A stretch of 64,000 nt of DNA from Endomychus coccineus (taxonomy: Eukaryota; Arthropoda; Insecta; Coleoptera; Endomychidae), in contig OY294072.1 of the NCBI GenBank assembly GCA_958510875.1, forward strand, positions 4,446,501-4,510,500, given 5' to 3'. The number at the start of each line of letters is the position of its first letter. Position 1 is the stretch's first letter. The notes under the pieces are model-generated. The model did no database searches. It was not told where the DNA came from and saw nothing but the letters and a program-made list of their open reading frames with translations. A program made the translations under genes and the position numbers. Below are positions 36,801 to 47,562 of this stretch, one piece after another.

Positions 36801-38416
36801 GTAACCGGACAATATACAAGATGCAATGGTTAACGAAGGTAACAACGACGACGATGACGAACACATAATGGCACACGTCGATGATATCGAACGTGATATC
36901 GTTAACGAAATGAATCTGAACGAAGAACAGAAGGCGGTTTCCAACGCTGTCGTCGAAACCGTCGCAGATCCCCTCCGTCAACCGAGATTGTTCTACGTAG
37001 ACGGACCAGGGGGCACCGGAAAAACGTTTCTCTACAATACCATAATTTCAAAGCTAACGAGAGAAAACGTAACAGTGCTAGCCACCGCGTGGACCGGAAT
37101 AGCGTCCACGCTCCTGAAAACTGGTAGAACGGTACATTCCACGTTCCAATTACCTGTACCGACAATCGAAACATCCACATCTGCATTCATCCCGCAGAAC
37201 GGTCAACGATTCGTTCACGTTTCGGCGATAATTATAGACGAAATATCGATGGCAAACAAATACGCCCTCCATTGTATCGACGAGATGTTGCAAAATGTAT
37301 GCGGCGACGGGCGACCGTTCGCTAACAAAGTTATCTTCCTCGGTGGTGACTTTAGACAACTGCTACCGATATCGACTGGCATCGGTGGTTCAGGCCCAAG
37401 TTTCAACTTGTGCGTTAAACAAAGTCCCCTATGGGAGAGATTCCACAGAATGTCGTTGGTTCACAACGTTCGAGCGAATCCAGGCGAAAACGAATTCAAA
37501 GAGTGGCTGCTTCGCATCGGCAATGCCACAGAGAAGTAAGTTCAATAACTGGTTGTTTCTTTGTGACACGTTCTACACTGATGAATATGTTTCCTTTTCT
37601 TACAGTCAAGTAGCCGTACGAAGAGAATTACCTCCGGAGTACGTGTCCATACCGGCTAGATGTTTGGTATCAGACGTGGTAACCGAGATCTACGGCGAAG
37701 ATGTGAACGTCGATGACGAGACGCTACAAAAAAAAATCATCCTATGTCCAAAAAACGACAACTGCGATGAACTTAACGAACGCATCCTTAACAGAGCCAG
37801 GCGTACGCTAGAAAACGGCAACGCTATAGCACAGCCGATCCGAACCTACATGAGTGCTGACTCTGTAGTTGCCGAAAACGAAGAGGTTAACGTTCCGGTC
37901 GAATTCTTAAACACCGTGAAATCAGGTACCCTACCGCCACATCAATTGAAAATTTGCGAAGGTAGTATAGCTATTTTATTGAGAAACTTGGCCATAGATC
38001 AAGGTTTATATAACGGAACTCGATTACAAATCGTTCGTATGCTAGATAATATGCTGCGCGTAAAGATTGTTTCAGGTTCTAGAGTGAACGACGAAGTATT
38101 CATTTCCAGAATGGATCTAACGACGACCGCAGATCGAAACGTTCCGTTTCAGCTAAAACGACGTCAGTTTCCGATCAAGTTGGCGTTCGCAATGACGATC
38201 AACAAGGCGCAAGGTCAGACCTTCGACAGAGTAGGTATCTATCTACCACAACCAGTTTTCGCTCACGGAATGCTTTACGTAGCTTTATCGAGGGCACGAT
38301 CCTACGACGCCGTGAAAATACAAATAGACGAAACTAGGACTCAAGGTAAATTGTTGCGGGCCCACAGCCCAGATGTTTTTACAAAAAATATAGTCTATAT
38401 GGACGCCCTACATTGA

Positions 38417-39140
38417 TATGCTAATCGTCGTTTCAACGATGACAAATGTTAATTTATTTGAAATTGTAATCTAAATTGATCGTTTATAAACCACCGAAAC
38501 GTGTTATTTGCTCTTATATACAATGTAAATACAATTCGATTCGGACGTATGCAAGAACGCCGCTCAAAGCCGTAATGTATAAGAAATACACATATGTTCT
38601 GGATTTAAAGTATATACATTGTGGATATTTGTGAAACGTGTACGTTTCGTTTGGATTATTTATCGCATCAAACGGCACGAATTTCAAATTTACAAACATC
38701 CATTACATTCCTTTTTAGAGAATGGAAAAAGTTAACATACCTTTTGAACTCTATAATATTAATAGAAATTTCCAACATCGATAAGATGAAGGTCAAGGTA
38801 AACTGATTTCACATAAATGCTAATTGCCCTTTTGGTGATGACGAATGTTAATTTATTTGAAATTGTAATGCAAATGGTCGTTTATAAACGATCGAAACGT
38901 GTTATCAATTTTTTACCCTTATATACATTGTAAATACAATTAGATTCGGACGTATGCAAGAACGCGTGCTCACGAAGCCGTTATGTATAAGCAATACACA
39001 TATGTTTCGGATTGAAAGTATAGACTTTGTACATATTTGTGAAACGTGTACGTTTCGATTCGATTATCTATCGCATCACACGACACAAATTTCAAATTTA
39101 CAAACATTCATTACATTCCTTTTTAGTGAATGGAAATAGA
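38417..39140 (+). repeat. ~405-bp tandem duplication after Helitron gene A
   Basis: The sequence with GATTCGGACGTATGCAAGAACG and GTGAAACGTGTACGTTTCG occurs at 38,500-38,725 and again at 38,897-39,132. Copy B has it once (58,300-58,550). The short frames within it (38954-39139 here, 58296-58559 in B) share MQERVLTKPLCISNTHMFRI, but the first repeat in A is not open, so this is more likely 3' UTR than a gene. Confidence 0.75.
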
Positions 39141-39657
39141 GTTTGAAAATCTATCGAATTATAATAATAGTGGAGTTCTCCTGATTCGATAAGACAAAGT
39201 CTGCCAGACAGCATCGACTTCTCTCGACCGGAAATTCACTCAAAAAATTTTGATAGAAACTTTCAAACGAGGTTAATAGGATTTACATTTCGATGTAAAT
39301 GAAATATCACCTGAAATGATATTAACGAACACGGTATTTGATATTTTTCAAATTAAAACGTTTTTCAAAATTCAAAGTACATATAATTATTAACGACAAT
39401 TTATAATATTAATCGATATTAGTGAAAGATATCGAATCCAAGCTGTCTACCTTCCCGTGGTGTGTTCGTCCATAAAAATAATTGTTAATTACATTCTTAT
39501 CAAATTATTTTTCATTAGAAAATATGTATTTCAATAAGAATTATCGAATAACTTAATTTCAATATAAAATAACAATTATTTTTAGCCAAAGTACAGCTAT
39601 TTTATCATCTATCGATTATTAATATTTTCTTATTGATTATTTCTAACTTTCTTTCAG
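39141..39657. other. Downstream flank of Helitron A, no gene
   Basis: AT-rich sequence conserved with copy B (58,560-59,043) apart from small indels. It ends in a good splice-acceptor-like CTAACTTTCTTTCAG just before the short ORF at 39658. No other feature is seen. Confidence 0.5.
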
Positions 39658-39801
39658 ATGTTCAACAAAGAAAAACAATCTCCACTGAACACACAAGTCT
39701 ATGAAATTCAACAAGTGAATGAAAATCATATTCCATATACATTTATTATTGTTATATTATGTACATTGTTGTATTTTTTTCAATTTCCGGAAATTGGATG
39801 A
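39658..39801 (+). CDS. Short ORF with one membrane segment, copy A (47 aa)
   Basis: ATG follows directly after an acceptor-like TTTCTTTCAG. The frame reads MFNKEKQSPLNTQVY, a short polar part and DNA for NENHIPYTF, then a hydrophobic segment (IPYTFIIVILCTLLYFF) long enough to cross a membrane, then six more residues. The first 41 codons are open in copy B too (59044-59169), with both silent and replacement differences and no indel. It could be a tiny tail-anchored protein or the last exon of a spliced transcript. It could also be chance, since surrounding non-coding sequence is similarly conserved. No family recognised. Confidence 0.35.
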   Translation: MFNKEKQSPLNTQVYEIQQVNENHIPYTFIIVILCTLLYFFQFPEIG

Positions 39802-41209
39802 TTAAACGAAAATTTAAGAAAATGATGTATAACATTCAATTTATAATCATTAATATTAACAAATTCCTTCACCTCACTTTACCATTTCAAAAGCGTAATA
39901 ACTTCTACCTTCAAATATATCCCACAGTATTTTTGAATAATTTCCAAGTGCTTCAGAATAGTAACAAATGATACTCTGTTAACAATGGTAAGTAAGTACA
40001 AGATTCAAGTAATTGTTGTAATAAGTATATGTAAATTCTTTCTTAAAGTGTGAGAGTTTTGAAGAAGATAATACATTTTGCCGTTCAGTCCATGAACTAA
40101 TAAAATACAAACAAGACTCCTTACATTTCAGAAGTTATCGAATTGAATTTTGGGAAGGAATACTTTCAAATTGTTAGAAACAGAAAGTAATTTACCTGCA
40201 TGCACAAAAAATGAACGGTTTTCTATAAATTACCTTCCTCTGCTCACTTTGAATAGGTAGTTGTAGTAAATATAGGTGGTAGGTACTTTTGAAGAAATAG
40301 AATTATCTTCATTCAGATAATTAATGAAAATGATACTCAATTGTCATTGTTAACGACTTTTGAACAATACATGTTGCCTTTCAGTCGATAAACTAATAGA
40401 AATTTTATATTTTTTTCTTTGAAATTGAATGATACAAAGACACTTTTCAAGAAGTTGATACACTTGCATTTCACAATCAATACAAACGCACCTTTTACTT
40501 TTGACTTGCAATATTTTATATTCGTTGTACATTATTGTACGAGTAAAGTAAAACAAAGTTCTTTTAAATCCAGCCAAGTAGTTGTACACCGATTTCATTA
40601 ATTGAATTATATAACCTAGAATTGGCAATGTGACGTACGTTACAAATTCAAGAGAGTACTTTAGAACTACACCTTCGATCAAGATTTGACTCCATTCCAA
40701 TTTCATACTCTCCTATGAATACTTACCACTCTCTATTCAACATATAAATGTCAGAATGGCATACGATCTATACCATAGAATAACGTATAACATGTGCTAA
40801 TAGGAAATTTTTCTATGAAGGCGTACCTATCTCTGTATAACATACAACTGCAAATGTGACGTACGTCAGAATGATAACTTAAAGGTACCCACACGCCTCA
40901 CTTAAAGGTTACCACGTACTATCATCCGACTAAGCCCTTACAAAGACGTTGCACATAAAAACAACTGTACGTCAGCCCGTAAAATTAACTAACTAGAATA
41001 AGCGACAGTTTAAGTTGGTGCACAAGTTACCAAAAATCTAACAAGGAATATGCGATTTTCGACGTAATCGACAAACATTTTTGAACCCGACAAGCTAGCG
41101 AACCGAGCGGAGCGAACATGGAAAATGGTCCAAATGTTAACTTTCAACCTTTTTGAAGGTGATAGCTACAAACCGGGGCGAAAACTGTTTTGAAATAGTT
41201 AATTTTCGA
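39802..41209. repeat. R-repeat modules and truncated unit
   Basis: After the last sequence shared with block B (about 39,985), the R-repeat upstream module appears (AACGGTTTTCTATAAATTACC at 40,212). It is followed by a TGACGTACGT motif at about 40,630 and a short diverged R-unit start (40,830-41,200) with GTACCCACACGCCTCACTT and GCGAACCGAGCGGAGCGAAC. No gene is seen. Confidence 0.65.
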
Positions 41210-44200
41210 TAAATAAACGGTTCTCTATAAGGTACCTTCCTCTGTTTACTTTAAATAGGTGGGTACTTTTGAAGAAATAGAGTTGCTTTTCATACAAATA
41301 AGTAATTGAAATGATACTCGATTAACATTCGTATAAGTAACTGTTGTAGTACCTATATGTAGATTCTTTCTTAAAGTTCCAAAGATTTTTGAACAAGTTA
41401 AAATCAGAATGTACTTCCGTCAATGAATTAATTAAATTTGTATTCTACAATATCAATGATTCAAAGACATTTTAATTTTGAAAAGGTAGAGTTGGAATAT
41501 TTTGGTTTCTTGTATAGTATTTGAGGAGCCATGTAGTTGTAGAGCGACTATATTCTATGAGCATTTTCTTTAGCAATACTTGAAGCTTCGATGATTGAAT
41601 TATATAACCTATAATTGATAAAGTGACGTACGTCACATATTCAAGAAAGTACTCTACAACTACACCCTCAACTAAGGTTTGACTCCTTTCCAATTTTATA
41701 CTCTTCTATAAATACCTAGCACTCTCTATCTATATAACCTATAAATGTCAAAGTGACATACGATCTATACCATAGAATAACTTGTGACACGTGCTAATAG
41801 TAAAATTTTCTATAAACGCGTAGCTATCTCTATATAACCTTCAACTGTCAAAGTGACGTCTGTCAGAGTGACAACCTAAAGGTGCCCATACGCCTCACAT
41901 AAAGGTTACCACGCACTATCCACGACTAAACCCTTACAAAGGCGTTGCACATAAAAACAACTGTACGTCAGCGGGGCGTAGCCCGTAAAATCAACTAGTC
42001 GGTATTAGAATATGCGGCAGTTTAAGTTGGTGCTCAAGTTACTAAAAATGTAACTAGGAATATGCGATTTTCACCGTCAACTTTGGACCCGACAAGCTAA
42101 ATGAGGCGAGCAGAGCGAGCCCGGAATATGATCGAAATGTAAACTTTGAACTTTTTAAAAGGTCGTGATAGCCCCGAACCGGGTCGAAAACTCTTTTGAA
42201 ATAGTTAATTTTCCGTAAATCGAATGACGTTCACGTGAGGAGCGCGTAGCTGGCGAGTTAGAAAAGTGAAAACTTTATGTACCTAATACGGTTTTACGAC
42301 CACTTTTCGCGTGCCGTTTTCGCTCCATGTCGTTAGATTTCCATCGGGGCCGTTGCTTAGGCACATTTTCGGGCCCCAAAATATCGTTTGAATAGGAAAA
42401 TTTAATTAAAATAGAAACGGGTAGTGTCAAGTCTCAGCCATGCACGTCTGACGTGCGAAGCACCGAAGGGAATTTTCTAGCTACTAAAATATACGCGAAG
42501 CGGGTAAAAGCTAGCGGCCCATAGCAAAAAAGACTTTATTACAACTGGCGCCGCTCGCACGGGGCAAGAAACGGCACCAAATTAACAAGACCAAGGTAAA
42601 ATGTATAAACTCTAACTGAAGCGTAGCGATCTCCTCGAGGCATTTGTCAAAATGTTTCCGTTCGTAACTAATTACGTAGGACATCTGGCCTTCATGCAAT
42701 TGTGTTTTTATACAATTCGAACCTTCCAATTTCGATAGGCCAAGTGAAAATCCCGGAGCCTCACGCGCCAAAGACATGTGTGTGTTTCCACGTTCGTATA
42801 AAATTGCGAAATTTCGCAATTTCAGAAACTTCAAATTAATTAATTTGACACAAGATTTGGGGATATTTTTATTCAAATCCATTCGGTACCAATTTTTGTC
42901 GGCCATATTCAAAATTATCTTGGAGGAATTTTTTCATCGAAAAGTAAAGCCTCTACGTTCAATTAAAATTCACCATCGGAAAGATCGTCATCGATTTACT
43001 CCGGGTGAACTTTGGTGGTTGTTTTTGGCACCCCTAAAAATGCCGCTAAGTACCTTAAAATAAATCGTAAAGATTCGACGTCGTTTGACGACAATCTAGA
43101 TGATAATTTACGAAAATGATCAATTTCGGGGGTGTTTGTATGATGAAATGAAGAATAAGCAATAATATAAGCTGTATACGGCGTATAAGTGTTCCAAATG
43201 GTCCATGGACGAAGATATCCTTCCTAGCGGTACAAGTACATTTCTACATCTATAGTGTATTGGGGCCCACTGAAATCAGATCTACGGACGTGAATTCCAT
43301 TAAAATGAGCCCGAACAGACCTCTATGGTCTCACACTTCGACGTATCAATATATTAACCATCTGTCAGATGTATATCGTAAACATCATGTTTCCGTTCAA
43401 AAGTACTTGAATATGATATGAATCGGGGTCCTCATCTATCAAAAAACTCTCTAAAAGTAAGTCTTAGCAATGTTCAACAATAGAGCTAATCATATATTTG
43501 ATTTTAGATATGAAGATACGAATCATTTATCAACGTTTAACCTACACACATATTCTTGAACAAATTAAAGTATATAAGGATTGAAAGAAACACAAAAACG
43601 ATTTGGAAAGGTATGTAGGTACATCATGTACGAGAAGGGTACTATAGATATTAAAGGAAGATATCAAGATATCTGTCATATTCTACAGTATACGTAGCAT
43701 CTTCCAGAGATACTCAGCACTACGTACAATGGATTCACTCAGAATCACATCAGATTCATAGTATAAGCCTTTTAAAGCAGTATTAGTATAATGTTATTGT
43801 ATTTACAATAAAGATATCTTTCTTTATATACATGTGTATGGTGTATTGTGTTTCAGAAATATAAAATGTCATTTGACATTTTCAATGTAGGTAGCCGAAA
43901 GCATCTCACAATAATTCGACAATAATGATGGATATATTGTATCACATAAAGTATGAAGGAGATGTATATTAGAGTATTTCATCAATCAAGACTAATTATA
44001 TGGATGTTAATATGTATCGAAATGATTATGAAAGTGGTCAAAAATGAATTTGATATCACAAAGTATATCATTTCAAGGATGTTATATAACGTTAGCACAA
44101 ATAACAAAATGGCATTCAAAGTATAGATTGTACAGTTTCAATACTAACAATTGGGATTTGCCGAATATATATATATAACAAGAATCAAGGTAGGATTAAA

Positions 44201-44240
44201 GTTTAATAATGAAATACATTCATTTACTCAGTTGTTCCTT
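41210..44240 (+). repeat. R repeat, copy R5 with upstream module
   Basis: Three successive TATATAACCTA...GTGAC modules stand at about 41,604, 41,735 and 41,833. The core unit then runs to 44,240, where the next unit starts directly. The core resembles R2 and R9 up to about 43,720, then diverges. It holds the minus-strand frame 42511-42912 (133 codons, see entry at 9332). Confidence 0.8.
42511..42912 (-). other. R-repeat ORF, 133 codons, unknown
   Basis: Homologue of the frame at 9332-9760. It begins at NMADKNWY and ends with KVFFAMGR, as does the 19503-19955 copy. Its differences from those copies include many replacement changes (for example LKFLKLRNF against LTFLRMPNF), so I do not regard it as a proven gene. 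Confidence 0.4.
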
Positions 44241-45751
44241 GCATTATATCTATGTAACCTACAACTGTCAAGTTGACGTTTGTCCAAATGACAACCTAAA
44301 GTATATCTATATAACCTACAACTGTCAAGTTAACGTATGTCAGAGTGACAACCTAAAGGTGCCTCTGACGTAGTTTGAAGGTAACCTATGTAGGAATTTA
44401 CTGATAATTTACGAAAGCGATTGATTTCGGAGGTGTATTTATAATGAAATGAAGTAGAAACAATGCGAAAAGCGTTATAAAAACTCTATACGTTCTATCA
44501 GTGTCCAAAATGAGCCATGGACGAAGATACCCTCCCTAGGGGTACAAGTACATTTCTACATCTATAGAGTATTGGGATCCACTGGCATCATATTTACGGA
44601 CGTGAATTCCATTAAAATGAGCCCGAGCACACCTATATGATCTCACACATTGTCATTTAAACATATCAACCATCTGCCAGATGTATATCGTAAACATGAT
44701 GTTTCCGTCTAAAAGTACTTGAATATTATATAAATCGGGGTCCTCATCTATCTAAAAGTAAGTCTGAGCAATTGTCTAACAATAGCGCTAAAATATTTGA
44801 TTTTAGATATGAAGATACGAATCATTTATCAACGTTTAACCTACACACATATTCTTAAACGAATTAAAGTATGTAAGGATTGAAAGAAACACAAAAACGA
44901 TTTGGAAAGGTATGTATCATGTACGGGAATAGTACTATAGATATTAAAGGAAGATATCAATATATCTGTCATATTCTACAGTAGAGTTATGTTGCAGTAC
45001 GTACATTGAATTCACTCAGAATCATTTCAGATTCACAGTATAAGACATTTAATAAAGTAGTAGTAGTATAATGTTATTGTAGTTATTACAATAAAGATAT
45101 ATCTTCATATACATGTGCATGGTGTATTGTGTTTTTTGAATAATTATCATTTGACATTTTCAATGTAGGTAGCCGAAAGCATCACACAATAATGATTATG
45201 GGTGTATTGTAACAAATAAAGTATGAAGAAGATGTATTATACAAGAGTATTTCATCGATCAAGACTAATTACATGGATGTTAATATGTATGGATATCACA
45301 AAGTATATCATTTCAAGGATGTTATATAACGTTAGCATAAATAACGAAATGGCATTCAAAGTATATAGATGGTACAGTTATAATACTACCAATTGGACTT
45401 CGCAGATACATATACAACAAGAATCGAGGTGAGAGTAAAGTTTAATAATGAAATTCTTGCATTTGCTCAGTTGTTCCTTGCATTATATCCGATTGGACGC
45501 TGATAACCTAGCTTATAGGTATGTGTGAGGAATTTTCTTTAATGTGACAGATAACCAATGGTTCTGGTACCGATAGGTTTGGGGAAATGTTATCGAATTG
45601 CGTACAAAGATAGTATATATTTAAGGCTACATTTCCTCAACGATTATTAATTTTTTCATAACATACCTTTCCATGAAACTGTGATTATCATTTAAAATAG
45701 TGTATGAATCTGTTTGAGTTATTTTCAATCAAAAGTTAATTAACTTACAAA
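44241..45751 (+). repeat. R repeat, copy R6 (core deleted)
   Basis: Two unit starts in quick succession (44,245 and 44,302), then a jump at about 44,365 to the position matching 43,080 of R5; about 1.2 kb of core is missing. The AT-rich right half follows to 45,540, then a diverged tail to the Helitron block B boundary. No gene is seen. Confidence 0.7.
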
Positions 45752-45979
45752 GTTGAATTCATTCCTATAGGTATGTGACTATTTTTTCCAAATGATGAAA
45801 ATTCAACAATGATATTTACTATACCTATTTCTGATATTATTATGTAACTTGAATTAAAACTCAATAAAACTAAAAATGAAGGTTTTTCAAATATGATAAG
45901 TACATATCTGAACTTTCTATTAACATTCAATTTATCAACTACATCTACTAATGAAAATCATAAATAACTTCACAACTAA

Positions 45980-45985
45980 TTTATT
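45980..45985 (-). promoter_or_regulatory. Polyadenylation signal of small gene, copy B
   Basis: AATAAA on the minus strand about 51 nt past the stop of the three-exon gene, matching the signal in copy A. Confidence 0.55.
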
Positions 45986-46035
45986 AAACATAAAATAAAA
46001 ACAAACATAAAATAAAAACAAAAACAAAACAAAAA

Positions 46036-46844
46036 TCAACCCTCCTCCTCCAACAATCTTTCCTCATCAATTCCTGTAAAAAAATATATATAAATAATTT
46101 ATAGAATAAATTTGAAAGGTATAAAAACATAAATGGGTATTACCCAAGTGTGAGTTCATGTTATACATTTTTAAAAGAAGTTTATGAAATCTAACAATCC
46201 AAATTTTAGATCTTTGCTATATGTTTACACCTCATTTTCAAGTATTATAAGAAAAGCTGAAAGAAAAGTATATTGTTACAAGTACATATTATCAAAAAAA
46301 ATTTATAATATACTTTTTTTTCAGCATTTCTTATGGTACTTGTACAAAGATATAAAAACATATAAACGTACTTATCAATAGTGAAAAAACCTACCCTCCA
46401 TTGGCGGTGCCGGAAGTTTCATTTCCGGAGCCGGATTTACTAATTCCGGTGCCGGAAGTGTTACTTCCGGACCCTTTCCTCCATCCCATCGCCTACCCTG
46501 CCCCCTCCTGCTCTTTCCACCTCTTCCTTTTCCTCTTCGTCCTTGCCCTCTCTTATTAACTTCTATATATTTGTCCTACAACAACAAAAAATATCTATTA
46601 AACGGTTTCATTTATATCCAAATACATTATGTATTTAATTGATAGTCAAAATTAAATTTGTACAACCGAAAAGTTGCAACGAAATATAATATAGGTATTT
46701 ATGTATTTCATGAATCAAAATTTTACTTTCAAACAAAGTGTTGCCTTCAATATTAAAATAAACATGAAATATACTCACATAATAATTTTGGATATTAACG
46801 GTTCCACCGCTGATGTGGATCGTGGCCTTTCCAGCCCGATCCAT
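46036..46844 (-). CDS. Small three-exon gene, copy B: GGTVNI/RG-rich/Pro-Glu protein, 94 aa
   Basis: Exons are 46844-46779 (66 nt), 46575-46395 (181 nt) and 46073-46036 (38 nt); the total of 285 nt is in frame and ends in TGA. The introns are GTGAGT...TTGTTGTTGTAG (phase 0) and GTAGGT...TTTTACAG (phase 1), the same positions and phases as copy A. The protein starts M-D-R-A-G, has ISGGTVNIQNYY at residues 12-22, a basic RGQGRRGKGRGGKSRRGQGRR stretch, repeats PEVTLPAPE, PAPEMKLPAP, and the acidic tail IDEERLLEEEG. Against copy A, 12 of 22 exon 1 residues are identical, and seven of those use a different codon in the two copies. That points to selection on the protein rather than recent copying. 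Function unknown; nucleic-acid binding is inferred from the basic stretch only. Confidence 0.75.
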
Positions 46845-46974
46845 TTCAAAATAATGAAATGGCGTCAAATAACAAAAACAAAACTCTACATATCAACATT
46901 TGGTTGTCAATCATCCATAGATGATTCCTTCAATGATCGTAAATGTATTTGAATAAATACCGCACGTACAAATT

Positions 46975-47562
46975 ATAATACAATGTTATTATTTATATTT
47001 CAAACTTATACATATATATGTATATATATTTCGCGCCCTATATTTTTATTAGTAAAGTAGCAAATCGTAGAATGAAACGTGAATGCTTATCTTTCCATCA
47101 TAGAATAAATTGAATTTCAAAATTTCACAATAATTTTACTTGAATTTGTTAAATATTCAAACAATTCTGTGTCACACACATAAAGCAGTAACATGGGCGT
47201 TGTGATTTATTGAATTGTCAAAATTGTTTGATTTCAATAAGATGCTACAAAAATGTAAATGTTTTTTTTGTTGAAAGTTGTATTGACAAGAATATAATTA
47301 TTGTGTTTTTCTAAATTGACCGTAAGTTCACTTACTTATATTACATATAATGTTGATATTGAAACGTGTCAATCCGTCTCGATTGTCTCATACTCTTTAA
47401 ATGTTCAACATTGAGTAGAAACAAATTGATGTACTCATTTCACATAAGAAAATCCATAATGTTGATATCATTATTGTTGATGTATGTAGATGTATAGGCA
47501 TGATGTTGTAACGTGGAAGGGAATGAAATTTAGCAAGTAACACTTTGTCTTACAGCTATATA
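46975..47562. other. Divergent spacer, copy B, no gene
   Basis: AT-rich sequence matching the spacer of copy A in single form (TCATAGAATAAATTGAA, then TTGAATTTGTTAAATATT, then TATATTACATATAATG). Nothing coding. Confidence 0.5.

Larger units (their letters stand above)
29641..38416 (+). pseudogene. Helitron Rep/Pif1-helicase gene, copy A (8 exons, disabled)
   Basis: Exons by GT-AG boundaries and match to copy B: 29641-29716, 29776-29970, 31559-31717, 33819-35478, 35541-35901, 35958-36415, 36481-37535 and 37606-38416. Exons 1-3 give a basic N-terminal leader. Exons 4-5 hold the HUH Rep nuclease: GLPHAHFLMWL near 35350-35380 and the two-tyrosine motif KYIFKYVYKG near 35825-35856. Exons 7-8 hold the Pif1-type helicase: Walker A GPGGTGKTF (37003), DEISM (37237), GGDFRQLLPI (37342), MTINKAQGQTF and LYVALSRA. 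Such proteins move Helitrons by rolling-circle transposition. Disabling changes are a net +1 frameshift near 34,090-34,130, W to TGA at 35179-35181, Q to TAA near 35216 and a TAA near 36802. No C-terminal endonuclease domain is present, unlike Helentrons. Confidence 0.85.
26637..39985 (+). repeat. Duplicated Helitron block, copy A
   Basis: From CATTCATTCCTATAGGTATG (about 26,640) to about 39,985 this block aligns in order and orientation with 45,752-59,440. The Helitron coding part is offset by about 19.82 kb. Similarity is high in the Helitron exons and nested LINE, and much lower at the small divergent gene and spacer. Copy A alone has tandem duplications in the spacer (27,670-28,700) and downstream of the Helitron gene (38,417-39,140). 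True Helitron termini (5' TC, 3' hairpin plus CTRR) could not be fixed by eye. Confidence 0.8.

Noticed and set aside
34038..37406. Numerous ORFs on the minus strand under the Helitron exons
   Set aside because: Shadows of the Rep/helicase coding frame; no motif of their own.
38954..39139. Possible gene for the shared MQERVLTKPLCISNTH frame
   Set aside because: The first tandem copy in A is broken and the sequence lies in the likely 3' UTR of the Helitron gene.
39770..39800. CAATTTCCGGAAATTG palindrome as a Helitron 3' terminal hairpin
   Set aside because: No CTRR end follows within about 20 bp, and homology with block B continues beyond it.
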